Positions 50,041 through 60,881 of a DNA stretch of 64,000 nt are shown piece after piece; within the stretch, counting starts at the first letter, position 1, and every line of letters begins with the position of its first letter. The notes under the pieces were generated by a model that was not told the origin of the DNA, made no database searches, and was given only the letters and a program-made list of their open reading frames with translations. Source of the DNA: Hyaloscypha bicolor E (lineage: Eukaryota > Ascomycota > Leotiomycetes > Helotiales > Hyaloscyphaceae). The stretch covers positions 744,001 through 808,000 of the forward strand of contig NW_020194555.1 of NCBI RefSeq assembly GCF_002865645.1, written 5' to 3'. The translations under genes were made by a program, and so were the position numbers.

Positions 50041-52271
50041 TTACAAGCAGTTTCTGGGTGTGAAGTTGCAAGGGAACGGTACTGGATGACTGGAAACCAA
50101 TTTTGTTAGCCCTCCTAATATTAATAGCCGCTATGTTGATCATAATAACACAGATGTAGTCCCGAAGAAGCTTTAGATCATACCTAGTAATGCCGGTCGA
50201 GAACTCCATTTTGGGCATGATATCTTCCCCATCCTTATCCTTCGCCGGCGTGATATTGAATTTTGCAAGTATCGTTGCAACGACTATCCAGACACTGGCG
50301 AATGCGAGATATTGGCCTGGGCAGACTCTTTCCTCTTGTTAACAATCCCTTATTAAACCCATTACAAGAACTCTTACCTTCGACCAAACCCAAAATGACC
50401 CACGGGGATTGGCTCACCACCACCACTTTCTGAAACTGGTAGGAAACGATCTGGGTTGAATTTGAAAGGATCTTTGTAAATATCTGGATCGTGGAGCATT
50501 GCCCAGGCATTAGCTATCACCATCGAACTACAAACGGTAAGCAAGAAATTCCCATCCACTTGTCAATTACATACCCTAGAAATTAGTTAGCTCATGAATT
50601 CACCGTGGCGCGTGTCCTGCCAAACCCCAGGTATAACTTACCCTTTGGAATGTACATGTCACGATATACATCTTCTTTCAAAGTTTTGTGCGGAACCCCT
50701 ACCCGATTAGTTTGGCAAGTAAGTTCAAGATAAAGGCGGGATACAAGGCTAACCATTTGGAAGAGGGGGGTGTAATCTGTTAAGCTGTCAACTCCTTCCA
50801 TGAGATTATCTCTAGTCTCACCCACCTCAAAGTCTCGTAGACTATCCTCTCCACAATCGGTAACGTTTTCCAGTCGCTAAAAGTAGGCAGTCGTATCCCT
50901 CTAGTCGCAGCATCGATCTCTTTCTGCGCCCGAATCTGCACGTCGGGGGTTAGTACCATTGCCATAACAAATATCGTCTCAGCCGAGTAAGTTGTTTCCT
51001 GTCCGGCTGAGTACAACGATCCACCAGTCCCCCTGAGTTCGCCATCTGTGAAGCTCTTAATATCATCTTCTTCCTCCTCCTCCTCCTCCTCCTCGCCCGC
51101 GTCGTGCGTTTCTCTTGCCTCGATCAAGCGTCCCAAGAATGACGGCTCCATTGTTCCAGCTTTCTGTAACACATGAGATACACTCTAGCCTGTGATTCAC
51201 CTGGCCAACTTACGAAACTTCTCATCACTGCGTCGAACGGTCGCTGGTGGAGTTCCTCAATGGCAGGGGTATGATCGTGGACGTACTTAACGGAAGGAAT
51301 GAACTTCCCCACCCAGCGTGGGATATGCTCGACTGTAGTAACGGGACTCGTTAGCCTGCACTTCTGATCGAAAGCCACAGTGAGATTTTACTTACCCCAG
51401 GGCGCGATATCCAAAATAGTGATCCCATTATTTCCCATATTGCCGACAATCCACCCCATCTTATCCGCTAATTTGAAATAAGGATCATCCTCATCTACAA
51501 CGTCAATGGCAAAAGCTACACTGAAGATTACTCGAGTCGCGAATCTAGGAAAGTGATTAATTGCCTGTGCCACGGAATTTTATTCACGGAACCGCACCTT
51601 GAGAGGTAACTTTGCCACTTCTCTGGGCATTTCTCAATTTCGTCTGCCATCTCGCGAGCATGCTTCAGTTGGGCATCTCGATACCCCAAGCTGCTACGTG
51701 CGGAGAGAAAACTACCGTATGGTTTCCGGAGCTTGCGGAATTGGGCACCATCACGAATAAGGGCCACGTTATTCTTAAAACCGAGGCTAGAAATACTAAT
51801 TAGCAGGCTTTTTTGATTTTTGAAAGAGGGGCAGGTATTGCAATACGCTTCCAGCAGGACAAAACGCGGTCTATCACTGTAAATTGCCCCTTTTTTGTCA
51901 AGGAGATCAACAGCCGATTTCACGCTGTTTAGGACGATGACTGGTTGTCCGAGGAGATTGACATAGATGATGTCGGACTCTGGATATGCATTAGAAATAA
52001 CGTGCTTCGCTGCCAAGGCCAAATCTAAGACTTGAACGAACTCACTGAATTCTTTGGACCATTTTGCGAACTGTAAATCCGATCTCTCCGCTGGCACCTG
52101 TCGAAGATTGCCAATGATGGGAGATCCTTTAGGTCCTGGTGGGACCGGATACTTCGACCTTGAACCTTGCGAGTACAAACCCACGGCGAGCAATATCACC
52201 ACACCTCCTGCTACGACGGCCAAAACCCAGCTGCCATTTCGGTTGAGAAGGGCCTCGGCAGATGAGTTCAT
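50041..52271 (-). CDS. Cytochrome P450 monooxygenase, 12 exons including a one-nucleotide exon
   Basis: Minus-strand exons 52271..52046, 51979..51847, 51786..51598, 51544..51396, 51332..51214, 51163..50826, 50776..50754, 50698..50642, 50575, 50527..50378, 50327..50184 and 50089..50041 total 1578 nt, 525 residues. An N-terminal membrane anchor (WVLAVVAGGVVILLAVG) is followed by PPGPKGSPIIGN. The oxygen-binding helix reads SAGQETT, the K helix ETLR, then LHPPLPNGVPHKT. The heme loop FGFGRR continues across an intron as VCPGQ (Cys about residue 464). It should be an ER-anchored haem monooxygenase of the group often annotated as O-methylsterigmatocystin oxidoreductase-like; substrate unknown. An acidic run from a GAG repeat (51066-51094) extends the loop before the I helix. 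The frame around IPKG needs the one-base exon at 50575. Confidence 0.85.
50528..50641 (-). other. Two adjacent introns separated by one nucleotide in the P450 gene
   Basis: Minus-strand intron 50641..50576 runs GTAAGT...GCTAAC...CTAG. A single G (50575) follows, then intron 50574..50528, GTATGT...CTTAC...GTAG. The G completes a GGT glycine codon, giving the family-typical IPKGSMVIANAW. Without it the total coding length is not a multiple of three. No single GT-AG intron I could find keeps the frame here. It could be spliced as a microexon or as a stwintron-like nested pair. Confidence 0.7.
51066..51094. repeat. (CTC)n/(GAG)n microsatellite inside the P450 coding region
   Basis: Tandem triplets encode a run of nine glutamates followed by DD. 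The position is a surface loop before the I helix, where length changes in threes would be tolerated. Confidence 0.85.
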
Positions 52272-53356
52272 GACTTTTGTTGTAATTCTTCCTGTTCCTG
52301 ACTGATCGTTATCTCGAATCGTTGTCGGAGCTCTGCCGCGGTATTTGGAATTATATGCGCATCACTGAGAGTCTGTGTGACATTAGGTACCAATGCATTA
52401 GCGATTAAGTAACCCGTGGAGGTTGTACATGTCTCACCGGACGAAGGGATACTCCTGGTAGGGATAAATAAACCCTTGAGCTGTTTCTATCAACTGGCCT
52501 CAGCCATGGTAACTGACCAATTATGTACCAGAGATCCTCCCTTTTATGGAGAAGAACCTGCTAGAACCACACTACAGCTCAGGGGTTTATTCATCCCAAC
52601 CACCAAGTAGCCCGTGCCACACCTAAATAATTCGTCAGAGAATGGTCCTAAACCTAGGAGGGTCTAGTAATACGTCGATCCCACTAAAAACCGCTTAGTG
52701 TATGGTGTTGTGCTTACCCCTTAATTCCTCACCCCTTTATTCCTCTCTCCCATTCTCCCTCCTAAACTCCCACCCACACCACCAATTGCTCTTGATATTA
52801 CGTGCCACAAATTATATACATTGAGAATTAGCTGGGAAATCTGCTAGGAGATTACTTGAATTATCTCAAACTAGCCAATTAAGCTATTACTTGAGGAAAT
52901 TCTTTGGAAATGGTCTGTTATTAGGTGGTGGTCCTGAACGAAGGGGGGGGGTTTATATACGCCAGATAATACGGTATGGAGGCTCTCAGCTCAACATTGC
53001 AACATCTCTTGTTCCTTATTGTAACCATCTCGCCGTCACGCCTCGAACAACGAGCAAGGTCTTCTGTTCAGAATTTAAGCTGAGAATTTGCTGGGACTCA
53101 GTGATTTTGCTTGGAAGTCGCATTCTTGATACCTTTGTAACTGTAAGTGAGGGAAGCTCTTTCATATCAGATTGTTACGCCTGAAGCAAATTATTTACCT
53201 TCAACTCACCGATTTTCACACTTAAGACCGGTCAGACTAGCCTGGCCTTTTTGATGAGCGTTCAGCAGCCCCTTTATCCAGGCGCGTCCCGGTAGGATAT
53301 TGCTGAGCTGTTTGCACTTCTATTGGAGATCTAGTAGATGCGGACAAGTACAACGA
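52272..53356. other. P450 upstream region with an inverted repeat
   Basis: No gene recognised. It contains an inverted repeat (52457-52601) and a C/T-rich tract at about 52720-52790. A 97-codon frame at 52891-53184 has no motif. It lies between the P450 start and the 3' end of the second HET gene. Confidence 0.4.
52457..52601. repeat. 28 bp inverted repeat with a 90 bp spacer
   Basis: 52457-52484 and 52574-52601 are inverted copies with three differences (common core AATAAACCC then GAGCTGT). It lies about 190-330 bp upstream of the P450 start codon. It may be a MITE relic; no target duplication was found. Confidence 0.6.
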
Positions 53357-55475
53357 TCAAACCACCCTCACGGTCATTAGCTCACAGCCTTCTTCCCACT
53401 CGTCTGTTGTGTACCCGGCGGACCGCAGATATCCTACGCGCTTGTACGAATCACCACATTTCACCAGTACCAACCCCATTGGGGTATCGCGATGAGAGTT
53501 CTCTGTCACCGACGAAGTAATCATTAAAAAGCAGTCCTGACGATCGGAAACCTCCGGATGGCCGTCTGTGATATCCGGGTGGAAGGTGTCATATGGACAT
53601 GCCGTGCGGCCCTTTAATGCCTTCCTGCTCGCAATGATATATGCTGGCTGGTTTTGGTGGTCCACCATGACGACCTTGGAAGGCACCATCAAGCACATGG
53701 CGATGAAACTTCCCGAGCCAGGTCCAAACTTATTCTTCGTTGAGGGCTCAACAATAATTTCCAGGATTTTGAAGAAGCGGTCCTGCTCGAAACCGTTCCC
53801 TTTGACTTGTTTCTCATACTCGATGGGACCTGTGATGGAAGCCCAAGACCAACTAGGAGCGTATTCTTCTTCACGACGACTGTGAGTAGAGACAGTACCG
53901 GAAGACCAGTGCTCGGCGCTTCGCCAGTGGAGATCTCGATGGAATGTCTTCTTCCACAGTCCAAAGATGTAAGCCGGAGTATCTATCTTAGATTCCCAGT
54001 AGATCTCCTCCCAATTTGTCCCCGCGAGGCCGGAGAGTGCTGGTAGTCGATCGGACTGCTTTGTGAGTTGAAGTTTAGTGTACTGCTCCACAATCTCCAA
54101 CCATCGTGGGAGGAGATTCGGTGACCTAAATCGTTGAGCCAAAGCTTAATCATGAAAAAGTGATTGTTTTAGTTGGTTGGCATACCTGAAACCCGTCTTT
54201 GTGTCTGCAGCTTCCTCTATGAACTCTCTCTTGAAGTTCGTTGCGTGCGCAGATGTATCCATCCCGACTCTGCATTCACATTGTAGCCCGGCTCTGCATT
54301 CGAAGACAAGTTCAGATCCCGTGTAATGCAATGTTCGCTGCGACAGCAACCGTTCTTGAAATACCCACCCTCGCGTACTCAGTCTGCTAGGAAGCGGTTT
54401 GACCTTATTCCCCTTCGCGATATGGGCGAGGCCTTCGTCGCGATTTGGTTCTCGGAAGCCCGAAAGACGAACGTGAACGTTGCTTTCCACACCATCCTTA
54501 TTCGTTCCCCGAATTGAGGAGTACTCGTGTTGCCGACTCGCTCCAGTAACAAAACAGCCTCCATTGGAGTCGCCAGATCCATGGGCAGCAATGGTGAATG
54601 CTGCGTTTCTGTAGACGGCGCTCATTTTCCCAGCCTCTGCTTGCCAGTCTTCCTCCGAATCCTGAATTATGCAGAGAGAATCGATCCAGAGATATCTGAC
54701 ATTAAGCGTGCTCGCGATCTTCACAGCATCGCGGAATGTCTTTGGTAAATCTGAGATAATAATGGGACCCCCTTTCAAGTCCTCATAGTTGGCTTTCATC
54801 AACCGAGTGGGCACCACTAGTCCCCAACAATGGCTTAGAGCGGCATAGTGGCCTTTCTCGTAGCTCTCAGGTTCACAGAGTGTCGCATATTCATCGTTCA
54901 AGAGCTCCAGGACACGAGTTGGGAGAGGAAGGTCTTCGTAGCCCCCACAGCAATTGTGTTTGAAAACGCAGTTGAATAGCCAGTCTTGGGCCAGTTTGAA
55001 ACATTTTTCTGATGATGAATCCGGCGAGATGTGCCTTGCTCTTCCAATGACAGACCAGGCCGGTGACGCTTTGGGGCTATGGTCCACGAAGCTGTTCTTT
55101 TGATCCTCATGTTCGGCTATTTTAGAAGTGTCAGTACCTCAGCTGAACAAGCACCTCCGTTTCGGATTGCTCACGAGCCCAATAGAATTCAAGCTCTTGC
55201 TTCAAAACGCCTTCTGTCCAAAGGTTCACGTTCAGGGGCTCGGTTTTGCCAAATGACCACAGCACAACTTTCTCAATTTCTTGGATTTCTTGTTCTCGCG
55301 TTAGGATGCCTCTCAGCAGCATGCCACAGGTACTGCATCCTGCTTGTGCGGTTTGTTTGAGGTTGGCGAAAGGGATCTCTCGATGTCCCAAGGTATCACT
55401 GACGTAATCAAGAACAAGGTCGCTGCAAGAGCAGCACACCTCCGTGGTCGAGGTTTCCGATGACGCTTCAGCCAT
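53357..55475 (-). CDS. HET-domain (heterokaryon incompatibility) protein, three exons
   Basis: complement(join(53357..54125, 54186..55091, 55138..55475)), 670 residues; both introns (60 and 46 bp) are GT-AG and frame is kept. The start at 55475 (MAEASSETSTTEVCCSC) is followed by a Cys-containing N-terminal segment (CCSC, then QAGCSTCGMLLRGI) usual for this HET subgroup. The HET domain follows at about residues 195-340: HYAALSHCWG, LRYLWIDSLCIIQDSEEDW, MSAVYRNAAFTIAA, then RGWVFQERLLSQRTLHY. The C-terminal part contains YAPSWSWASITGPI, also typical. These proteins act in non-self recognition and cell death in fungi. Unlike the first HET protein of the window it is complete. A transposon begins about 225 bp upstream of the start codon. 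Confidence 0.88.
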
Positions 55476-55719
55476 GATTACCACCTTGGTAGAGGGGAGA
55501 AGGGCGGTGCAGCTCAAAGAAGGTGGACCAAACTGTTGAGAATTTGGGAAGGTGAACCAAAGGTCAATTTTTCGCGTGGCCTCATGACAGAGTTTGGAGA
55601 CGTAGATTAACTGACTACTCTCGAATAGGAGAGGTGATGCGTGGCGCAAGTTCAGCTGCACTCATTCGGCGTAGCGTGTGAACGTGTTGACCCTAAATAG
55701 GGCTGGATTTTAGGCGGTA

Positions 55720-56459
55720 AAGGACCAAAAACCAAAAAACCAAAATACTCGAGTACCAAACTATCAAATCACTAAAATCACGAATCGCATGCTACTTAAA
55801 ATTAGGGATAGAATCGCACTAAATTTATACTTATTGCGGTATATAAATAGCTTCTTAAGGGGGGGGGGGGGAGGCAAGGCAGCTTCTTATAAGGTAACTA
55901 GAGTACCTCAAATAATTATAAGGCTAAGGTACTTATGGAGCCTTATATAAATTCTCTTGAGATATATTTTACCAAACTAATATTATTTTCTTTCCTCCTA
56001 TAACTTTTCTCTGGGAGGCAGCTTATTATAATATATATAAAGAGCTCTCTCACTCACAGCTTCTTAGAAATATCTTATTATAATATATAAAGATAAAGAG
56101 CTCTCTAGAAAAGAGCTTATTATACTATATATAGAGCTTCTTGGGGGGCAATTCCCTTGGGATAGCTTAATGTAATATATAAAGGGCTTCCTTGAGATAG
56201 CTTATTATAATATATAAAGAGCTCTCTAAAGGGCAGCTCTTGGGAGGGGGAGAAGGAAAGAGGAGAGGGAGGGCAGCTTCTTGCGGGGCAGCTTACTGCA
56301 ATATGTAAAGAGCACCCTATTAACAATAAATACGAGTCTAAGTATAATTTCAGTGCAACTCTATGCCTGAGTTTAAGTAGCATGCAATTCGTGGTTTTGA
56401 TTTCGCGATTTTCGCGGTTTTGGTGGTTTGGTGCTCGAGTGTTTTGGTTTTTGGCCCTT
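55720..56459. mobile_element. 740 bp foldback MITE inserted in the end of the Fot1-type element
   Basis: Ends AAGGACCAAAAACCAAAA and inverted GGTTTTTGGCCCTT, with inverted similarity continuing about 85 bp to a shared GCATGCTACTTAAA / TTTAAGTAGCATGC. TA lies on both sides (55718-55719 and 56460-56461). Removing it restores the larger element's end. The interior has a 13 G run (55859-55871) and about six spaced copies of an AGCTTATTATAATATATAAA-like phrase. Non-coding. Confidence 0.75.
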
Positions 56460-58447
56460 TATCCGAGATCCCTAGTCAATACACACCCCAAGCGAATGCA
56501 CACCTTACAAAATATTACCCCTCCATCTTCAAAATTCAATAAAATGGTTAGCGAACAAGATATTAAGAAAGCGATTAATACGCTAGATACGTAATTAATC
56601 CCTAATTACAGTCAAGTAGCCAGGGATTTTGGTATTAAGCGTATAACCCTTATGTAAAGGCATAAAGGCATATGTACCTCCAGATAAGAAGCAATCTCCC
56701 TCTACCACAAACTCCTTACTAATACTCAAGAAGAGGCTTTAATTAGTCAAATTAATAAGCTTATAGTCCATAGACTTCCTTTTATCTCGCAAATTGTCAG
56801 AAACCTTATAGAGAAGATTATTGGCCGTAATATAAGCAAGAATTAAATAGCTGATTTTATTTATTAGTACTTATCTCGCCTAAAGAGCCTTTATTTACGT
56901 AATATTAATAATTTGCAAATAAAATCGGAATATGGGCCCTATATCTAGTTCTTCTTTAATTTAGTAGCATTTAATTTAGTAGCATTTAATTTAGTAGCAT
57001 TTAATTTTAGTATTTTGCCCATATTTTATTTACTTTATAAATAAAATAACTAATATTCCTCTCTCCTACTTAATTAATTAAAGTAATTAAAGATTATAAT
57101 ATTATAGCAGAAAATATATATAATTAGAATAAGAAGGGTTTTTTGATTAGAATTATATATATAATAAAGCGTATAATAATAAAAGAAGTATATAATAGTA
57201 GAAAAATCACTAAAGTAAAGTAGGATAGCTTACAAGAGTTTATTAGCTTACTTGCTTCCATTTATACGAATAGTACATAGATTCCACCGGTTCTTATTTA
57301 TAAAAGAACTCCTGGGGATCTTTAGGATACTTGGTTAGATAATTTAAAAGAGAGGGAATATGCTTGGTTTATATTATAGGAGGGAAACTATAATAAGACA
57401 AAAACCCATATAAAGTATACTAGAGTATAAAACGTAACTTGACAGTAAAATAACAAGATCAAAAGCGCAAATAGTAAAGCATAAACAGTATATAGTATGC
57501 AAAAGCTCAATTAATTAAATATTAAGGAGGGATTATTCTCTAGGACTATAGAAAAACCAGCTTTCTTATGTAATTCCCGTAAGTCACGTATAAAAGGCCG
57601 CAGCCTCTGCCATATAACCAAAACCTCAAAACCGCCAAAATAACATGATTTTTGGAGAGTACGGCTTGCCGTACTATAATATCTAGTACAAATAGGTAGT
57701 TATCTAATATCCTGAACCTGGTATACCTTATCCAAGTTTTTAATCCTGCTACTCGTACGAAAGCAGGATATAGAAGGAGGCTTTTGATTATGGATAGATA
57801 CTCTAGCCATATTAATATAGAGTTTATTCGGACATATAATTGGCTTAAAATTCTACTTCTTATTTTACCCCAATATTTAATATACTATCTTTAATCTTAG
57901 ATATAGGCTATTTTTTACTATTTTCTACTTGCTATTCTACTGAGATTAATAGGGTTTTAAATACTAGTAAGAATATTATTTGCTTAATAAAAAGGCTATT
58001 TTGGTCTATTTTCAAGCCTGCTTGGAACAAAAGTATATCTGAATCAAATATTTTATTCGCTTGGAAGAAGATGGGTATATAGCTCTACTAACTATTAATT
58101 ATCTTATTAGCTATTGCTTTACTAAGACCGTAAACTTCTCCTAAAGCTTCTTCTAATATAATTTCAATTTCTTATATTATAAAACATATATGGTAATTCC
58201 CAAAAATATATGCAAAAAATCCGTCTAAGGTTGCTTTTCTCAAGCTTACTAAAGCGGATAAGACGAATATTACAAAGGCTTTTATTATAGAGTACTATAT
58301 AAAGAGTTTAAAGGAAGCTTTATAGCTTAAAAAGAAAAAGAGATATTATAGGAAAAAGCTTAATTTAATAGGAGAGCTATTAGGAAAGGCCCAGTTCTTT
58401 GGAATAGCTAAAGTACTAGCTATAGTAGCACGTGAGGATACGAGGGT

Positions 58448-58691
58448 TGTGACGGCAGGAACAAAGCAATGGAACGATGCTCAAAGATCTATGATTCCAA
58501 TGTCCTACAGAATCTAAAGCTAAGGAGAGAAGGAGTGAGGTGTGGCAGTGGATAAGTAGGTATGGCCAAGACTACTGAAACGCCGAGCTTTGGAAGCGAG
58601 CTTGGTTTGAACCATAGCTTGGAACCTTAGCTGAAACCAACCCCTTGGCTGAAACCACGTCCGTATCAACCATGTGACACCAGCCGTCACA
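58448..58691. mobile_element. Solo LTR, TGTGACGGC family, copy 3
   Basis: 244 bp, TGTGACGGC...GCCGTCACA, flanked by the perfect 5 bp duplication AGGGT (58443-58447 and 58692-58696). It is GC-normal inside the AT-shifted Fot1-type element, so it is younger. Same family as 8131-8336 and 26729-26943. Confidence 0.85.
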
Positions 58692-59285
58692 AGGGTTACA
58701 AAGGTAGAACAAGATAAATTGGATAAGCAAAAGGTAAAGGAGGATGTAAAGATTACTAAGGCTATAGATAATGCCTTGAAAAAGGAGGAGAAAGAGTTAG
58801 AGAGGCTAAGGAAGGCGGAGGAAAAAGTAATTACTGATTAAGTAAAGAAGGAGAAGTATAAATTAGAGGTTTTGGAAAGGGCAGTAGCTAGAAAGGCGGC
58901 TACTATAGCTAGAAATACTACTAAAAAAGCTAAATCCTCTCGTATAGTAATATTAAGGGTAGGGTCTTCGATTTTATCGATTTTAGGGGTTCAGGAAGCG
59001 GTAATAGTGGAGGAGGACGATTCTGAAGCTATAGGGATAGTGGAGACCTCCCAATCGGGAAGGGAGATTATTCTACCACAACGCCTTAGAAAATGAAAAA
59101 CCCTGATTAGCCAACTTAATGCGCCTAGTTCAATTGCTTTATATTTTCAATTTTAGGCCGATTGATTATGTGGTTATTTAATAATTAATTAATTAAGCTC
59201 GAGGTCGGCTGAAAATTTGGGGTGTGCATTCGCTTGGGGTGTGCATTGACTAGGGATCTCGGTTACCGCCTAAAATCCAGCCCTA

Positions 59286-60881
59286 CCCTGAATCGAGTTG
59301 CTTTTTGCGCCACAGCTGCAGCAAAGCTGAAAGTTTCAAGCCCGTGGAGTCACCGAAATTCCTTTCCCACCTTCTTTCTTCTTTTTGTAGAAAGAAGATC
59401 TCTATGCTTCCAAATGAGTGTCAAGATTCACGTCCGCGACTTCAATGATTCCATGTTTCGCACCTCTAGATTCTCCTCCTAACCTTTCAACAGATCAGAT
59501 ACTCATTCCGGCGAAGCTCCAAATCAATGCTTTCTTCTTCCTCCGTCGCTTCACGGAAATGACCTGGTGTGCCTGGTCATCCTCACCATCTCCCACTGTG
59601 GAGGGCCTGCCACTGAGGGTATGTTCGCACTAGCTGCCAAGATAGACAGCGAATCTCCCCACCTCAACCACTAGCAAGACCAGCGCGAGTAGACTCGGGA
59701 GTATCTACCTCTTTCTTCTACAGCAGCTTCCTCATCTGGTGCTGTATAATCCTGGGGATGCGGGTCCTCCGTAACCTTCCCGGATTCTCGCGGCCTAACG
59801 CTGATATTATAATCCACATATCCCGGATTTCCAGAGCCTTTAGTTGCTTTTGTGCAAGGAGAAGACAGCTTTCCTGAAGGCGGCGGGCTCGATTTTCTTG
59901 GGAACTGTGTAGAACAAATCTCCCTTCCAGGTTGGGTTGTGGAGTGGGTAGCGAATGGTGAAGGGGACGTCGGTATCATGGTCTTGCTGATAGGCCTTGA
60001 TTATAATGTCTAGCTAGGTGGCGTTGAGGTTCCGAGTTGTTGCAGGTGGCTCCATGGCTGTGCGGGTAAGATGTGAGGGAATAACTCTCTTTTGGTGATT
60101 TGCGTATTTCTTGGGACGTGGAAAGCTCGCTGAGTGCTTGAATTTTGAGGCAATGTAGGGGAAATGCCCGTTGACAATGATGCGATCCCACGATTTGAGA
60201 AGAAAGAAGTATCACTCTTTCTAAGGACATTTCTTGTACAGAAGAGCAACTATTTTCCTTCTACACCAAAAAGAGATGTTGATGGTTGCCTTCTGCTCAC
60301 CTGTTGAATGTGACGCCACCGCTACTGTAAGGTCAATCAAGCCAAGATCATCGTGCTCGCGCAGCACACCACCTCCTGCCCTGTTCCTCGCCGCAGCATG
60401 GTTTACTGTGTCATCTCTTGGTGTTTGGAGTAGAGACGACCGGCTATTCCAAAAACTTTGAGGACTCAGGTGAAGCACATGGAGGGTTCTCCGTACAGTG
60501 ACTTCATCGCCAGAAATTATGGGACGGAACCTAGAAGAGAAGTGATCTGCTGATATCCGTGCAAGGAACCGTCCCATACTATGAGGAACCAAGATCCCAC
60601 TTCTGAGAAAGAAATGGTCACGACCACGTCATTGAGGATGATGGCAATGTTCATATGAACTTAATCACGTATCCGAATAGCATTGATAGTCAGGTTGAAG
60701 GTGGGTGGTAACATTTGATTCGGGGTTTAGTTGAGGACGCGGCAAAGACCAGTGTTGTATGGACGGAATGGCGGAAAAACCATTGATCTATGTAAAGTAT
60801 ATCTTGACTACAGCCAGAAGCCATTGAAAAATCCTGTCTGACCTCAACGTCAACGAAAATCCCGAAGTGGTGCAATGATCA
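59286..60881. other. GC-normal stretch without a recognised gene; possible gene relic on the minus strand
   Basis: Short frames exist on both strands. On the minus strand around 59670-60060 the sequence looks protein-like but is broken: FTIRYPLHNPTWKGDLFY in one frame, then YVDYNISVRPRESGK and HPQDYTAPDEEA in another. I do not recognise the family and would call it a possible pseudogene only. The right part (60250-60880) also holds the downstream side of the secreted-protein gene. Confidence 0.35.

Larger units (their letters stand above)
55700..59283 (+). mobile_element. pogo/Fot1-type DNA transposon, degraded, with two nested insertions
   Basis: Inverted ends of about 63 bp start GGGCTGGATTTTAGGCGGTA and include CGAGATCCCTAGTCAA and CACCCCAAGCGAATGCACACC-like parts. 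TA flanks both sides (55698-55699 and 59284-59285). The left end is split by a 740 bp MITE. The plus strand from about 56544 reads as a Fot1/pogo transposase (MVSEQDIKKAINTLDT, PNYSQVARDFGIKR, EEALISQINKL, RLKSLYLRNINNL) with stops and AT-shift. The acidic/basic coiled C-terminal part is still open at 58872-59096 and ends REIILPQRLRK. A solo LTR at 58448-58691 interrupts the 3' part. It is non-functional. Confidence 0.82.

Noticed and set aside
53338..53520. Plus-strand frames across 53338-54750
   Set aside because: They are antisense shadows of the second HET gene, whose spliced frame and motifs are continuous.
59222..59633. Short plus-strand frames after the Fot1-type element
   Set aside because: The first overlaps the transposon end; neither has family-like content.
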